Shown here: in pieces, positions 30,682 through 32,212 of the stretch | How positions within the stretch are numbered: the first letter of the stretch is position 1 | Layout: every line of letters starts with the position of its first letter | NCBI GenBank assembly: GCA_036489765.1 | Contig: DASXFE010000116.1 | Location: 1 to 32,212 of the forward strand | Reading direction: 5' to 3' | DNA: 32,212 nt | Source: DATARH01 sp036489765 | GTDB lineage: Bacteria; Pseudomonadota; Alphaproteobacteria; ATCC43930; CGMCC-115725 | Position numbers and translations under genes: made by a program | Notes under the pieces: generated by a model | What the model was told of the DNA's origin: nothing | What the model saw: the letters and a program-made list of their open reading frames with translations, nothing else | Databases searched by the model: none

Positions 30682-30697
30682 ATCGAGAGGGTCTGCA

Positions 30698-32212
30698 ATG
30701 AGTTACGGGCATGCGGCCGACGCACACGGACACGGCGAGCACGCGCATCACACGCCGGGGTTCTTTGCCCGCTGGTTCTGCTCGACCAACCACAAGGACA
30801 TCGGCACGCTGTACCTGATCTTCGCGATCTGCGGCGGGCTCATCGGCGGGGCGTTCTCGGTGGTGATGCGCATCCAGCTCGAGCATCCCGGCAACACGTT
30901 CATCACCGACCACCAAGTCTACAACGTGCTGATCACCGGGCATGGGCTGATCATGATCTTTTTCATGGTCATGCCGGCGATGATCGGCGGGTTCGGCAAC
31001 TGGTTCGTGCCGATCATGATCGGGGCGCCCGACATGGCGTTCCCGCGCATGAACAACGTCAGCTTCTGGCTTCTGGTGCCGGCCTTCCTGCTGCTGCTGG
31101 GCTCGACGCTGGTGGGCACCGGCGACGGCGTCAACAACTCGCTGCACGGTGGCGCCGGGGTCGGGTGGACCTTGTACCCACCCCTGTCGGCGGCCGGGCC
31201 GGGTGGGCATCCCGGGCCGTCGGTCGACATGGTGATCTTCTCGATGCACCTCGCCGGCGCCTCGTCGATCATGGGCGCGATCAACTTCATCACGACGATC
31301 TTCAACATGCGCGCGCCGGGCATGACGCTGCACCGGATGCCGCTCTTCGTGTGGTCGATCCTGGTGACGGCCTTCCTGTTGCTGCTGTCGCTGCCGGTAC
31401 TGGCGGGCGCGATCACGATGCTGCTGACCGACCGCAATTTCGGCACGACCTTCTTCGACCCGGCCGGCGGCGGCGACCCGATCCTCTTCATGCACCTGTT
31501 CTGGTTCTTCGGGCACCCGGAGGTCTACATCCTGATCCTGCCGGGCTTCGGCATGATCTCGCAGATCGTCTCGACCTTCTCGAAGAAGCCGGTGTTCGGC
31601 TATCTCGGGATGGCGTATGCGATGGTCGCGATCGGCGGCGTCGGGTTCATCGTGTGGGCGCACCACATGTTCACGACCGGCATCTCGATCGACACGCGGG
31701 CCTATTTCACCGCGGCGACGATGGTGATCGCGGTGCCGACGGGGGTGAAGATCTTCTCGTGGATCGCGACGATGTGGGGCGGGTCGATCGAGTTCAAGAC
31801 GCCGATGCTGTGGGCGGTGGGCTTTATCTTCCTGTTCACGGTTGGCGGCGTCACGGGCGTGGTGCTGGCCAATGCCGGCGTCGATTTCACCCTCCACAAC
31901 ACCTATTACGTCGTGGCGCATTTCCACTACGTGCTGTCGCTCGGCGCCGTCTTCGCCCTCTTTGGCGGGTTCTATTACTGGATCGGCAAGATGTCGGGGC
32001 GGACCTATAACGAGACCTTCGGCAAGATCCATTTCTGGGCGACATTCATCGGGGTGAATCTGACCTTCTTCCCGATGCACTTCCTCGGCCTTGCCGGGAT
32101 GCCGCGCCGCATCGCCGATTATCCCGACGCCTTTGCCGGGTGGAATCACATCGCCTCGATCGGCTCGTACATCTCGGCCGCGGCGACGATCTGGTTCGTC
32201 TTCGTCGTGTTC
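30698..32212 (+). CDS. coxA: cytochrome c oxidase subunit I (CoxA), 3' end beyond window
   Basis: The frame is open from ATG 30698 to the window edge (505 codons, no stop), so only the last few dozen codons are missing. Subunit I reduces oxygen and pumps protons in the inner membrane. Heme and copper ligands are visible: His82 (heme a, GHGLIMIFF), His273 with Tyr277 (GHPEVY, the cross-linked CuB pair), His322 and His323 (CuB), His408 (heme a3) and His410 (heme a). Glu275 in GHPEVY and Lys351 in the K-channel mark an A1-type aa3 oxidase. The first 20 residues are His-rich (GHGEHAHH), common in alphaproteobacteria. gagaggg precedes the start. Confidence 0.97.
   Translation, partial: MSYGHAADAHGHGEHAHHTPGFFARWFCSTNHKDIGTLYLIFAICGGLIGGAFSVVMRIQLEHPGNTFITDHQVYNVLITGHGLIMIFFMVMPAMIGGFGNWFVPIMIGAPDMAFPRMNNVSFWLLVPAFLLLLGSTLVGTGDGVNNSLHGGAGVGWTLYPPLSAAGPGGHPGPSVDMVIFSMHLAGASSIMGAINFITTIFNMRAPGMTLHRMPLFVWSILVTAFLLLLSLPVLAGAITMLLTDRNFGTTFFDPAGGGDPILFMHLFWFFGHPEVYILILPGFGMISQIVSTFSKKPVFGYLGMAYAMVAIGGVGFIVWAHHMFTTGISIDTRAYFTAATMVIAVPTGVKIFSWIATMWGGSIEFKTPMLWAVGFIFLFTVGGVTGVVLANAGVDFTLHNTYYVVAHFHYVLSLGAVFALFGGFYYWIGKMSGRTYNETFGKIHFWATFIGVNLTFFPMHFLGLAGMPRRIADYPDAFAGWNHIASIGSYISAAATIWFVFVVF

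Noticed and set aside
29831..32149. A 772-codon open frame on the minus strand opposite coxB and coxA
   Set aside because: It is Arg/His/Asp-rich without any domain and lies opposite two certain genes; high GC makes such long antisense frames common.

Overview
The window is high-GC chromosomal DNA from an alphaproteobacterium, most likely a member of Rhodospirillales or a neighbouring order. Supporting points are the gene content and order: ubiA divergent from rsmE-gshA, tldD divergent from an aa3-type coxB-coxA pair, msbA-DUF374-waaA-lpxK-lpxL in one run, and an HpnP-type hopanoid methylase. Intergenic palindromes of the kind common in soil alphaproteobacteria also fit. This is inference from protein resemblance; no rRNA or tRNA gene was seen.

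Layout. 1-317 is the 3' end of a gene of clearly lower GC and unknown function. 333-5508 holds a VOC protein, the HpnP-like B12/radical SAM protein, and an acyl-CoA set (MaoC hydratase, acyl-CoA dehydrogenase, family III CoA-transferase). A decayed N-terminal fragment of a SelA-like PLP enzyme follows. 5845-9354 carries queC and queE for 7-deazaguanine synthesis, split by an oppositely oriented gene for a membrane-anchored beta-helix-like protein. 9374-15018 is the late lipid A/LPS operon on the minus strand, and pmbA (tldE) lies upstream of it. 16913-18617 is ubiD plus a 69-codon gene. Upstream of that small gene is a multiply broken remnant that looks like the C-terminal end of a polymorphic toxin. 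18905-21682 is an MFS transporter-GNAT acetyltransferase pair divergent from a LysR regulator. 21802-23468 is ubiA with a coupled lysine-methyltransferase-like gene, divergent from rsmE and gshA. 25843-27807 is a secreted clan GH-A glycoside hydrolase. 27991-29424 is tldD. 29783 to the window end is coxB and coxA, with coxA cut by the window edge.

Functional links. ubiA and ubiD both serve ubiquinone synthesis, which feeds the respiratory chain ending in cytochrome oxidases such as the one encoded by coxBA. tldD and pmbA encode the two halves of the TldD/TldE protease, although they lie about 11 kb apart. The lipid A genes and hpnP both act on envelope lipids.

The intergenic spaces are rich in dispersed palindromes of at least three families and one short tandem array. 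One palindrome appears to be translated as part of the UbiA N-terminus. No CRISPR array, prophage, IS transposase or intact novel defence system was found. The most unusual items are the toxin/immunity-like remnant, the repeat-encoded UbiA N-terminus, the gene interrupting queC-queE, and the low-GC partial gene at the left edge.
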